Source: an uncultured Amylibacter sp.
Lineage (GTDB): Bacteria; Pseudomonadota; Alphaproteobacteria; Rhodobacterales; Rhodobacteraceae
Reading direction: 5' to 3'
Length of the DNA stretch: 64,000 bases
NCBI GenBank assembly: GCA_959347425.1
Contig: OY365741.1
Location: forward strand, 1,946,501-2,010,500
Below the pieces are notes generated by a model. The model saw only the letters and a list, made by a program, of their open reading frames with translations. It did no database searches and was not told where the DNA came from. Positions 15,001 to 20,476 of this stretch are shown here, one piece after another. Position numbers and translations under genes: made by a program. Each line of letters opens with the position of its first letter. Position 1 is the first letter of the stretch.

Positions 15001-18000
15001 GCCACTTGGTCGGGGAAAATCGCGTTGTATGGGTTTGGGACTGGACCTAAGAATGCTACATTTAGACCTAGTGAGGAGGAGATGGATTTCGACTTGGATG
15101 TCACCTTTAATGGCACGACTGGTACGATAGCCGCCAGTTCGGTAATGTTTGAGGGGGTTAAATATCAATTTAGCGGTCCCCAAACCCTCCAATATACGCT
15201 AACGATAAATGGTACATTTAACGCGGCGGGTGTGATAAAGGGTACAACAAGTTTTGATACTAATAGAGCCGGTAGTGTGGCATCTGCTGGTGTGGTGACA
15301 GGTTTGATTGGCACACGCGGTGCGATTGGCTCTTTCATTTCCACGAAGGTTTCGGGTATGCCTAGTAGGGACATATATGCTGGTATTTATGCTGGTGGCT
15401 TTGTTGTGCAGAATCCTAATTATGAACTCACTCCAGAAATACCCGTACTAGAATCTGGGGACTTGGGTGCGGAGGTGAATTTTGCGACTTGGACAGGAAG
15501 TTTTGCTGGGGGGAAACCGAACTCCGACCATGGGCCTTTGCAGGCGACGGGTGGGGTTCTTGCTAGGGATGGGGATGGTGAACTTGGACCGTACTTTATC
15601 CGAGGGGGGACAGGTGGGATTACCACTCTTCAGGGTGGAACGAATCTGCAGTTGTCTGTACGTAAGAAAGATGGGACATTTGACACCTCTACAACCGATG
15701 GGCTCTCCTACGGGCGCGGATACGAAGCTGACTCCTTCGCTGGTTTATGGAGCGGTGTCAATGTCGGCAAGGCGTTTGCATCCCCACCCACCGCTGTCGT
15801 TTGGGAAGGCAAGATAGGTTTTTTAATAAGTACCACCGCAAACGTAGCTGTGCCAAAATTCTATCTTAATGTGACTTTTGAGGGGTCGGGCGGGACGGTT
15901 CGGTCGTCTAATGAAAAGGGTGATGCCGCTGCGGATGTAGTTTTTGACGGTAATAGAACAGTTAGGTTTTCTGGTGATTTTACCGCGGCTGGTGTGATGA
16001 CGGGGACTGTTACGACTAGTGCTAATTTCGGGCGCGGGGGCGACGGCGTATTCACTGGTATCATTGGCGAAAAAGGTGCGCTCGGCGTGTTCAAAAGTGA
16101 TCGTACGGATCTCTATAGGTACGTTGGTGGCTTTACCGCCACGAATCCAGATTATCTCAAGGTTGGCGTAAGCAACGATTACAACCTTTGGCGGGTCAGC
16201 TTTAACAGCAGGGGTGTTAATAGACAGGTCACGCACCCGATTATTACGGATACGAAGCTGGCAAACCCCTTGCACCCTCGGGGGGTCAATGTTAATCAAT
16301 TCCAAACTGGAACAACCCATTTTGTACAGGGAGAGCTAAACGGGCTTAACCTAACGGGTTCAAACGTGGTTACGGGCAGCAGCTTTACCCCCACGTTGTT
16401 AAAGTTGGCGGACGGGGTAAGCGGTTTCGCGCTTTGGCAAGATGATATCAATGTTGCGGGTGCGGCGACCTCCAATATCCAAGGCTATGTCGGGTTGCTC
16501 AACGGCACGGATGTTGGCGCAGACCCGCTTGTTACGGGTCTCACCACCTATACTGGCAAAATAATCGCCTATGTCGGCGACAGGCTATCGGATGAAACCG
16601 ATTTCACTCTTAATATCGACTATGGTAGAAATGAAATTGACGCGGTCGTTGAATTGCTGGAGACACGATTCCAGTTTGATGGCAGATTTAACGTTCTGGG
16701 CGTTATCTCTGGCGATGTTTTGATAGGGGCGGATGGTGTTCCGGGCTCTTTCAACGGGTTGCTTGGGACAGAATCCGCAATCGGCGTGTTTAAAAATACC
16801 GTGGGTAGTACCGTGGGTAATACGAGCAAGACGTTTATCGGCGGCTTTGTGGTCAGCGATAAATTTGCCAATTCCCCAGATTGGGCGAAAAGCTTTGCCA
16901 GCGGTGGGGCGAACGCGGGGCAAGCTCTTTTGGAAGAGAATGGGCATTTGCGCAGTACTGTGGCGGGTGCAGGGACGCACTTTATCAGGGCAACCGCTTC
17001 TAATATCAGGGGTGCTAGCAGTGGTTCGGTAAATCTGTTGCATTTGCATTTAGCTGGCAGCAATTCGGACGGCGGTGTGGCGTTCGTGCAAGAGCTTTCT
17101 AATGGGCATCAAGTCGGCTATGCAGGGTTGCTGAGCACCACGAATGTCGGGTTGCCGTTGGAATTGCCAACGGGAGATGAGGAGATATCGGCGACTTGGA
17201 ATGGTGCTATTCAGGCCTATGTGGGCGAGACGCTGGCTAAATCCACGTTTAATCTTATGGTTAATTTTATGGACAGGGACGTTGACGGGGCTGTTACTCT
17301 AGGCGGTAAGAAATTCACGTTTGATGGTGATTTTACCGATAAAGGCATTATGTCTGGCGTGGTTTCGGTTGCGGATGTGAGTGATCAAGGCTCTTTCAAC
17401 GGGTTAATTGGGGTGCGCGGTGCGGCTGGCGTGTTTAAGAATAACGATACTAATTCGCAGGGTCAGTTTGTCGGCGGGTTCGTTGTCACGCCCGTGCTTG
17501 CTACCGATGCTAGGGTGATTTTTGATGCTTGGGCACCAACTGTGACTGGTTTGCAGGCTGAGGGATATGCGAACACGCGAAGAGAAAATCGTATATCGTA
17601 TTTTATCAGGGGTTCTGCCTCTGGTATTGCAGGAACTACTGAAAGTGATATTCTGACATTGCAAAGCGACCTTGCCAGTGGCGGTGTAGCCTTTGGCAAA
17701 AGAGAAGATCCAAATTTCGTCCATAATAGCTATTTTACTGGTTTGTTAAAGGGTACGAATGTCGGACGGCATATTGAAAATGAAAATCTTAACGGGGTTT
17801 GGAAGGGGACAATCCGCACCTATATAGATCAAAATTTGCAAGGCGCGGCTACTTTTAATCTTAATGTTGATTTTGGCGGGACGAGGACGGGCGGTGCTGC
17901 TGACAGTGTCGGGACGCTTATCGGGGCGATTACAGGTTTTCAGTTTAACGGCGATTTTAACAGGGCTGGTGTGATATCGGGAGGTGTGGTCTACACGCCG

Positions 18001-18150
18001 AGTGACAGTGGTCGTACTGCCACGAATGGCACTTTCAATGGTCTAATCGGCACACTTGGCGCGGTCGGCGCATTCAAAGACGATGGTAGGGGCAGTTCGA
18101 CTTTCGCTGGCGGGTTTGTCGCGAATCCTCCCACCGAGGAAACGCAGTGA
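1..18150 (+). CDS. Giant modular protein (Cys-rich modules plus 11 beta domains), 5' end missing
   Basis: The reading frame is open from base 1, so the 5' end lies outside the window; 6049 residues are visible. A TTG at 115 is not the start, because the frame upstream of it already encodes the same kind of Cys module (NPFAAFC). Residues 1 to about 1720 are consecutive four-Cys modules of roughly 45-60 residues, pattern C-x3-I-x(2-3)-C...NPFD-x-LC...Y-x3-R-x3-C. A Cys-free beta domain follows, then shorter Cys blocks and beta domains alternate. From about residue 4334 to the stop there are seven beta domains in tandem with no cysteine at all. Each beta domain (about 210-310 residues) carries Y-x-GLL-x-GT-(D/N)-VG, then W-x-GKI, G-x-F-x-x-x-G-(V/I)-I-x-G, GLIG-x-x-GA-(I/V)-G-x-F and finally Y-x-GGFVA. 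I see no autotransporter, RTX or sortase signal. A cell-surface or secreted adhesin- or binding-type protein is inferred. A resemblance to TbpB-like lipoprotein barrels is only suggestive. Confidence 0.9.
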   Translation, partial: DTTEIAPDVCGESKGGNANPFAAFCDAAENDGQDATELLATRQLTLSHCKDTVNDNSGDAVCERTSGVIADLDFACANGATSITAQCAYTQYADTQRAFCADAGSLNIFNAGCKTDGTHGDVTTARKNECAKEGTSILDAGNVFCPTIVEGICRDDAFKQKADTTYLCGTNVDNVNYVTAREMACTVRPADGEPNETNCRTFLGRLCLNNEFGMAGSEDYNCAGDDTFDGARETRCGATGNGDGSLTTECMVTIKRICKGAASITTAANGYDCFNSDIRDVEIARQAHCANPPQGGDTTGCETVIAGLCTGAASFSGSVDTGNATDFYDCAGNTDQLVINERQAHCAIGDNDDMVAGCPAVLDALCTNKLVQTTVPTGVQTGAGMNYNCSTSTVPAVKTARETHCRLAASNTGGLCNGTIASLCSDNPFEKLDEGAFGSLCVDAGASTAYATARKEECRDNGTEGDGQTGGKCATPTLKGAICDGNDVGDSPYAAVCGAGTANLAGQTAFCRLSHLTPVLQCGGTISTVCDVTDGNPFDTLCDTTYHGARATRCRQSELKTGSVDLPMGADCADTIALACAGGQNGVTPITANPFDTLCNEFYDGAREMACRTGDTGSSKCEATITNYCEDGGVAITKNLFDTLCLEGNTYNVQRDTFCTKDMIFNTKCDGDVHGATEDARRTKCLETGTAIGDTESVCPGFVATACEDPFTKQENGTSKIDLCTGMKGNTGKTYEEIRTTACSGEASAWPSNAALCSTPELSGAICGNGLAAGEDGSVVGSNPFAYICSEADGNYYFTGLIESQRNACRASRIADGSNCMTTIEGFCGMPNAPTDSNNLFDSLCNIGYDDARDNACLEQRVTAGANNGNNDNCNKRQSVKDTCEADPFTKAGCATVEGRAGFIIAYCTMGDAEDIFDDDCLEGEQNVATYGEVAKARDDYCGTTTTVDDANCTGARQDKICGVTENSNPFAVLCGSNKDNRITFCELETQRGMGQCADDKDVLCGADPFGTALGLNDNINCRTGDGDYSDTRERLATACRDKQIPANGAKCTKAIDDCNDNPFSQTAFNGGACDALAFAGAFVPHCEKPENAWEDRCNAFVGQGGVMATRTMICTTAATSFTKGCVDGTHGAMGAVDGAQEALALTCVDTPDADGCTDSVNDMGTTVAQCSANPFSTTLGCFDNGIFEKQRVARISLCTVAATSFNELCKNLDVAGTNETRLGDIDIARTNFCKDIAEYGNTDCETEGRRADICDGDETTDKPHATVCGTNNGTNQKAFCRLDNNGNSDADGCEGTVAIICDVGNGNPFDTICGESSHGDRVTLCRDFVTNSVALPGENTTCDSTVTVACEGNILSGGMIPANPFDLVLCGADSYDDEREAACRPDGTLPDGADCTNTIGKFCGVAGSVEVNKLFDPLCTEGDTYNGDRTTYCTMGDTIFDPKCNNFDTNGEVTTARKAECLKTGSSTYPNQTCESIIYGVCITNVFEQKTQTTQGQTTDLCTGMNEASETYHSLRVTACEGEITNLPTGVTASACNDENLSGAICGDADTIGSKPFAKICSDATGNYYYDVLTAAQQNACRNDGNADGLGCATTIMLTCEGGMRGGKDVPANPFDLALCNDSYDTTREALCRPNGMDKDNPGCVATIAKFCVSPVNTDDLFDPLCRDDAGVYETARQDHCLSLALGAEPDNCGAEGDENTVLGKFCKTGQNARHCPLREVEIAAFVDTPDWETGAKQNSDVTNLESTLEVLTILDLVGTDDASDTNYVKADANGVKIDGGVDVSGDKATTGTLMLSEAGTTDAQGSGVAFARIEFPTDTSATKLKYYAGILADTDLGGRLVEPSATGAMRWDAVISIVIGDGAVKKIIDTGLYVNFADKSFKSDSTLAAIDFNTGGSPAQNFYIDGKFTTEGIIYGTTKLGTDASTIVSDGTLTGLIGSKGAVAVFVSDGLDNTGGEYAGGLVADNPDPNFDIDCSLAGGNAFNTSLCLVATRAALCRDRATNSITDANCQTAEIRGVICVAQGDFANLADSICDEDVGNGVDYQAARELAFCTVNGIQDNPFDVLCGENYEDQRQISCNGQPVDAPSGGRIIRPKCEETISKLCLAEPFNRAAGASAMKFDCLAATSDIYVEAREMEIGLCVNGTQTDKQRPICMDSEVEKITTPCGMDPLAPECTLYEEQYMTQRATRLSDCRGDATMRGATLCTNAIPTICTSGDTPFSDLCDNHLDVRKTAVGTCLEDSLPLPAVCNTLVAVGKTVLDCIATPFATECSADFAPANCEDGSLTAECQNPFYAASERICEDAETSFTAGCLDYSNGFVRQPTDSASQTAAARITLIDRCTDGSMDNNTGCDTIIANGVTLMNCIDNPFLTECRSLMTLAECADTTQMITDRDCSGAAIAFALSQSREAVIKRTTFVGMCVLNEDKDSVCATIIAGDKTITDCISTPFDADCSAGDVATAFNNYRAPTCLDPATSFRAACNEETYEGTDNARAEQALGCAIDPTGAGCSSNDFVSGSLTVNMCNADPFATGCENPAFINARLQACKGANPNDACDIEHATARTNYVAGEVAGLRDNSGAVGGNIVKHTSTLNEAFYPNQKTVIIDQAASGFALVYIPEVRNGDIITSQSRYYAGLLSGTDVGAPPHSSFARAEWVGKLTLINKGTLEMADFKLDVDFHARAIGALDRIYSVDYVVTTLGNFYINGKFTTKGIIYGTTSLIDEMEAKSSRGTLTGVIGENGAVGAFISSGAGLDVNTLGEYAGGFVAAPEFNCSTNPLDIRCDSTDDRIAGLQEDACSFSYSKDVRACNPVFERVCIDPENTAKLFLITRDKSTSANVNCGGSPITLALRKTACLMNGEAFDCLGTIDKVCNDNVFDALCDGDGRFTRTRSFTCFNISGSLFTSNNGDIKNATNCETLITRDCEKDPFKGICYTPGTTLNRYNPARVAKCADHNFAANNLICGNKNGLGRIVPDNTFDGKSRNIIADYCVGISGNPAIEDEYEVCNDKTADYLAWRDAGTTTNDGGTSGDTTDDFEVGIVTGYRSASANDVGLIAGDADGLNLGDGATSVHNPETLTLELATNGVAIASATVGGKLQSYGGLLSGANVGAPVQQGDATADWSAQIALLWQDGASPTQTTLLRNTKFSIGLNFSAQDIAFSRTNDIQLVNTAGVDSGTITLGITGTTGQKMLGGTVTLNIDSETHVGNFRGLIGNDGLLGAFASSTRTGDNAFAGGLVAEDSGDCTPDGSGNPFKTSAGCTDAEKRDEVTRCYNDGGALGDCTEISRCFENSGSELFGVRSFIPNGGQGTPCTNPVLDGARAIYCLDDNTSDANCTNLLAGMPVPRTGGGHYSACIGRPFTGTIGECLNALGPVAFAQSRLDIAVGCMTDGKVTTEATGTCQRFITSVGSNCANNPFDSSCADIFTEQVRSSGFAELAQASRLTHCTDTGNEASGLCTGALTYCAPVLPDSPNPICGTLVTDYCLGATGRMVTGRDDACTAVLAETCDENPFDSRPRCEADYEQARLEFCKGDGTLTNTPTGVDYVGITLADCKTVGAKTGQDLAICGNGTSGSVGANTNPFALVCQNSDYNDYHGMLDNAKVAYCGSRTALFLNTSDECEPLVMEACGTGGFNYSANAFNNAFNPLCRQETYDDARLAACDANPNAGDVQGSYYAGGCTTFRLTECPENADGLIGCAQNKNSTPIGVWTDNDGNALGKDGVTALEIVPEGGIRYTRTDKNTGAFAQAGPTGLDLSGLESVITRDEHGNIIPNDSTIQAITKGKIIKFDESDEARGGVDFAILLDVNGHTRYFTGLLRDTNVGGPLVNQDANGDWTGKTRLAISRNQAFNEITGFTLKVTFTGGGGTITTHTSTDDDAIDGDISVTSINTTTLPNRWLRINGKFNAEGVLYGTTDLYSTAVTNVTATYTKSRVEGTLTGLIGKTGAIGSFFATGGRGIIGQYLGGFVATPTSAIATKIAESTTDCSFNGAKGMFDSDLLTTLFHADCDYATLPRAQLCSSRNSGFDNRILNICREDKIRKLVCIGTGLYANPFSSLICGGYANLEASKLTFANQCDAGTATGNCSNPILMNCLDNPYSGACNVDDAYTDIRTNLESFCGMAGSGDDIGCMDAVRACTAANQKNCGNIVQTYCFAEAGRLVSGAGNEKLCTNHINSVCSNVNPFSDRCTDSVADVYDTTRRDFCSSQSLDELTTLGADLTTDCRPHAVAICGFYIPYQALAGPKLSNGRGGFTATGADIQEGRVYGTNPYADICTNSDANPDDVDRDIGESNNLYDRARKGAATHAKQVLAYYVREFCPVIPSNNERIDSCPKIDVAGADGYEAWQVAVGERLVATGEELISAGDAASTTEATNFIAGYGGGLYLGVGNRNVRNSKTFRLNAGANGFAYAATGTGTDTQLFTGLLSGTTNLGAPLGAGIVGAKWRSTLSFLTLQNGVITAIEKEGFSLTFTFAGGNGTIAGTENVGDGMVFQVAGTFTGTDNLLSGTVTFGATESGTLDSDAFAAGGLRTTGILSGVIGADGAIGVFKSDTGGGFGDFVGGFIAAPATDATDTVWALSFGEGEGNYRTDSSAIGVKLHSSGVNLANTNIIADGARSFIRLNAGNEIFVNNGEFTLFNPGTGQYDFGSESALNALAHGRDANGDGLAVESDKTIRLSLAFFNNSGLETPDNGASGVSFGDFKRAGVGNVWLAGLWPTTNMGLPLKADPTTAIWQGKISALFAGVYTGERDARFVIDYTGPGGTIKTITKTQEEKDAGDIIEGIFLHRTGTNYHYLNIDAKFDQFGAVSGTTGIEVIQIIRGRDDRDVDDPGATGRVSGLIGEKGLIGAFVSTASVPKTAPDSGPTNPGLTYLGGFYALNPDAPRSEEAGAPTSFGTWENSILIGGSSYDEDQAIAFPGLAGLTVNNFGGGAEVGTAGFARLGISDYIAADETDNSQALSFSFDENSGVGFGRVGTEYYSGLLAGADVGLSLTKNQEITTAATWSGKIALYGFGTGPKNATFRPSEEEMDFDLDVTFNGTTGTIAASSVMFEGVKYQFSGPQTLQYTLTINGTFNAAGVIKGTTSFDTNRAGSVASAGVVTGLIGTRGAIGSFISTKVSGMPSRDIYAGIYAGGFVVQNPNYELTPEIPVLESGDLGAEVNFATWTGSFAGGKPNSDHGPLQATGGVLARDGDGELGPYFIRGGTGGITTLQGGTNLQLSVRKKDGTFDTSTTDGLSYGRGYEADSFAGLWSGVNVGKAFASPPTAVVWEGKIGFLISTTANVAVPKFYLNVTFEGSGGTVRSSNEKGDAAADVVFDGNRTVRFSGDFTAAGVMTGTVTTSANFGRGGDGVFTGIIGEKGALGVFKSDRTDLYRYVGGFTATNPDYLKVGVSNDYNLWRVSFNSRGVNRQVTHPIITDTKLANPLHPRGVNVNQFQTGTTHFVQGELNGLNLTGSNVVTGSSFTPTLLKLADGVSGFALWQDDINVAGAATSNIQGYVGLLNGTDVGADPLVTGLTTYTGKIIAYVGDRLSDETDFTLNIDYGRNEIDAVVELLETRFQFDGRFNVLGVISGDVLIGADGVPGSFNGLLGTESAIGVFKNTVGSTVGNTSKTFIGGFVVSDKFANSPDWAKSFASGGANAGQALLEENGHLRSTVAGAGTHFIRATASNIRGASSGSVNLLHLHLAGSNSDGGVAFVQELSNGHQVGYAGLLSTTNVGLPLELPTGDEEISATWNGAIQAYVGETLAKSTFNLMVNFMDRDVDGAVTLGGKKFTFDGDFTDKGIMSGVVSVADVSDQGSFNGLIGVRGAAGVFKNNDTNSQGQFVGGFVVTPVLATDARVIFDAWAPTVTGLQAEGYANTRRENRISYFIRGSASGIAGTTESDILTLQSDLASGGVAFGKREDPNFVHNSYFTGLLKGTNVGRHIENENLNGVWKGTIRTYIDQNLQGAATFNLNVDFGGTRTGGAADSVGTLIGAITGFQFNGDFNRAGVISGGVVYTPSDSGRTATNGTFNGLIGTLGAVGAFKDDGRGSSTFAGGFVANPPTEETQ

Positions 18151-18224
18151 AAATAGGGGGTTGCTCTTATTGCCAAACTTCGCTATAAGGCGGGGAATGA
18201 TACAAACCCTTTGGAGTCTATAAC

Positions 18225-18926
18225 ATGAGCAATACCGAATCCTTTATTAATGAGGTCAGCGAATCCCTGCGCAAAGACCGCCTATACGCTATTTACCGCC
18301 GTTGGGCGTGGGTCGGCGTGCTGATTATCGTGCTTATCGTGGTCGGCGCGATTGGGGTGGAATGGGTGCGGGCGCGAACTGCCTCTGCTCAAGAGGCGGC
18401 TGGGGACGCGATATTTACCGCGTTGCGGGCGGATGCGCCGTCCGAATCAGCGCGTCTGTTGGGTGAGATTGATTTGGATAATGCAGAGGCGCGGGCGATG
18501 GTCGCGTTAAAACGCGCGGCGTTATTATTGGATAGTGGCGAGCGGGCGCAGGCGGTTGCCGTACTGGAAACCGTGCGGGGTGAAAACGATTATTCCGATA
18601 CGTTCCGCGATTTGGCAGATTTGAAATCGTTGTTAATACAAGGCGCGGATTTGCCCGCCGATGACCGCAGGGCGCGGTTTGATGCCTTGGCTCGGAATGG
18701 TGGGGCGTTCCGCCTGTTGGCTATGGAGCAATTGGCGTTGTTATCCGCAGAATCTGGCGATACGGGTGCGGCTTTGGCTGGAATGGTGAATTTGCTGGCG
18801 CAGGATGGAATATCAGAGGCTATGGGCAATCGGTTGCGCCAAACCATAGTTTCAATGGGCGGGGATGCGCCCGTGGTTGATACGGGTGCTGGTGCTGGTG
18901 TGGACGCGGGTGCGGGCGTGCAATAA
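18225..18926 (+). CDS. YfgM-like membrane-anchored TPR protein
   Basis: This 233-residue protein has a short cytoplasmic N-terminus with basic residues, one membrane segment at about residues 29-47 (VGVLIIVLIVVGAIGVEWV), and an Ala/Leu-rich helical region after it. That matches the alphaproteobacterial TPR_21 (YfgM-type) family, which is associated with SecYEG and chaperones at the periplasmic face. The start is supported by GGAG eight bases upstream. The gene lies 46 bp before the BamB gene and ahead of der, the order seen in many proteobacteria, where YfgM, BamB and Der are neighbours. The C-terminus ends in a Gly/Ala/Val low-complexity tail. Family placement is by architecture and context and is fairly secure; the exact role is inferred. 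Confidence 0.8.
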   Translation: MSNTESFINEVSESLRKDRLYAIYRRWAWVGVLIIVLIVVGAIGVEWVRARTASAQEAAGDAIFTALRADAPSESARLLGEIDLDNAEARAMVALKRAALLLDSGERAQAVAVLETVRGENDYSDTFRDLADLKSLLIQGADLPADDRRARFDALARNGGAFRLLAMEQLALLSAESGDTGAALAGMVNLLAQDGISEAMGNRLRQTIVSMGGDAPVVDTGAGAGVDAGAGVQ

Positions 18927-18972
18927 TGCACTTTGCGTGCGTAATTTTTAATTTGTTAGAAGGGTCTGGCGT

Positions 18973-20448
18973 GTGACGGGCTTTATCGTAAAAGGCAGGG
19001 GGCGCGTGTCCTTGTTATGCTTGCTTGGCTGTATGGCGGTGGCGGGGCTGACCGCGTGCCAACCGAAACAAGAAATCCTAACGGGGACGCGGATAGATGT
19101 CCGTAGTGTTTTGGAAACAGAGGAAGTAGATGGTACGATTGAACCCAACGATGGCTCGGGCGTTGTTGATACTATCGCCACAGATAGCGAGGGTGAAACG
19201 CCCGCGGTGGTTCAGGCAGATCAAGCGGTTCAGACTCTTGATGACACGATAGCACAGCTTGAACCGCTTGAGCCCGAAATAATCGTCCCCATAACCCTGC
19301 CCGAACAGACGCAAAACCTTAACTGGACGCAACGCGGGGGCAATGCCGCACACTTCACCGCCCACGCCGCGCTGGGTGATATGCCTGCGCTGGTCTGGTC
19401 TGAACCGATAGGGCTCGGCTCTACCAATCGTTTGCGTCTTTCTGCCGACCCGATTGTCACCGAAACCGCGATTTTCACGCTGGATTCCATCGCGGTGCTC
19501 CGCGCCTTTGATTTGAACGGCGGGGCGTTATGGCGGCAGAGCCTCCTGCCACGGGACAATAGCGATAGCTTGGATAGGATTTCTGGCGGTGGGATAGCCT
19601 ATGACAACGGACGGCTGGTGGTCACCACTGGCTATGGCGAGGTCATTGCCCTAACCGCCGATAGCGGGGATATTATGTGGCGGCATAAACTATCCGCGCC
19701 CGCATCCCTCCCCGCCGTGCAGGGCGATTTTGCCGTGGTTATAGCGGGCAACCGTCAGGCGGTCGCATTGGATATGGCACAAGGGCGAGTCGTTTGGCAA
19801 CAAGAAACCGCACTGGAAACCAGTGGGCTGGTCGGCACTGGCACCCCCGCGATATTCGGCGATTTTGTCGTGTTGCCTTATGGCACGGGGACGGTCAGTT
19901 TGGCGTTGCTGGATAGCGGTATTTTGCTTTGGACACAGGCGTTAAGCGGGGTTCGGCTGGGCTCTGCCCGTGCGTTCATTACGGCGGTTTCGGGCGATCC
20001 CGTGGTTGCTCGCGATGTTATTTATACGGGGACGCAGTCTGGCACGGCTTCCGCGCTGGCATTAAAAACGGGGGAGCGGCTGTGGGTCATCAATGACGGC
20101 GCGATTTCCCCGATTTTGCCCGTGGATAATTCGGTCTTTATGCTCAGCGATGAAAACAAACTGGTGCGTAGGATGCGCGATAGCGGGGATTTGGTGTGGC
20201 AACGGCAATTGCCTCTTTACGCTGATACATTGAAAAAACGCGGTAATTACGCACATTTTGGCCCCGTGCTGGCGGGCGGGCGGATTTATGTCGCGGGCAG
20301 TGATGGGCAATTGCGTGGGTTTGACCCTTTAACGGGGGAGCTGGCGGTGTCTATCCATATTCCTATGGGGGCAGGGTCGTTTCCCGTAGTCGCGGGCGGG
20401 GTGTTATATCTTGTGGCACAGGATGGGGTTTTGCTGGCTTTTCAATAG
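18973..20448 (+). CDS. bamB: Outer-membrane assembly lipoprotein BamB (PQQ-like beta-propeller)
   Basis: The 491-residue protein starts at a GTG and carries a lipoprotein signal with lipobox GLTAC, which puts the mature lipid-anchored Cys near residue 29. An acidic, Thr/Glu-rich linker of about 100 residues comes first. The rest has repeated blades with the PQQ-repeat signature, for example GGALWRQSL, SGDIMWRHKL, QGRVVWQQE, TGERLWVIND and SGDLVWQRQL. BamB is the propeller subunit of the Bam complex that inserts outer-membrane beta-barrels. The position between the YfgM-like gene and der is the conserved one. The long acidic linker is longer than in E. coli BamB but is common in alphaproteobacterial versions. 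Confidence 0.88.
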   Translation: MTGFIVKGRGRVSLLCLLGCMAVAGLTACQPKQEILTGTRIDVRSVLETEEVDGTIEPNDGSGVVDTIATDSEGETPAVVQADQAVQTLDDTIAQLEPLEPEIIVPITLPEQTQNLNWTQRGGNAAHFTAHAALGDMPALVWSEPIGLGSTNRLRLSADPIVTETAIFTLDSIAVLRAFDLNGGALWRQSLLPRDNSDSLDRISGGGIAYDNGRLVVTTGYGEVIALTADSGDIMWRHKLSAPASLPAVQGDFAVVIAGNRQAVALDMAQGRVVWQQETALETSGLVGTGTPAIFGDFVVLPYGTGTVSLALLDSGILLWTQALSGVRLGSARAFITAVSGDPVVARDVIYTGTQSGTASALALKTGERLWVINDGAISPILPVDNSVFMLSDENKLVRRMRDSGDLVWQRQLPLYADTLKKRGNYAHFGPVLAGGRIYVAGSDGQLRGFDPLTGELAVSIHIPMGAGSFPVVAGGVLYLVAQDGVLLAFQ

Positions 20449-20476
20449 CTCGCACCCATAATAAAAAGGACAAATA

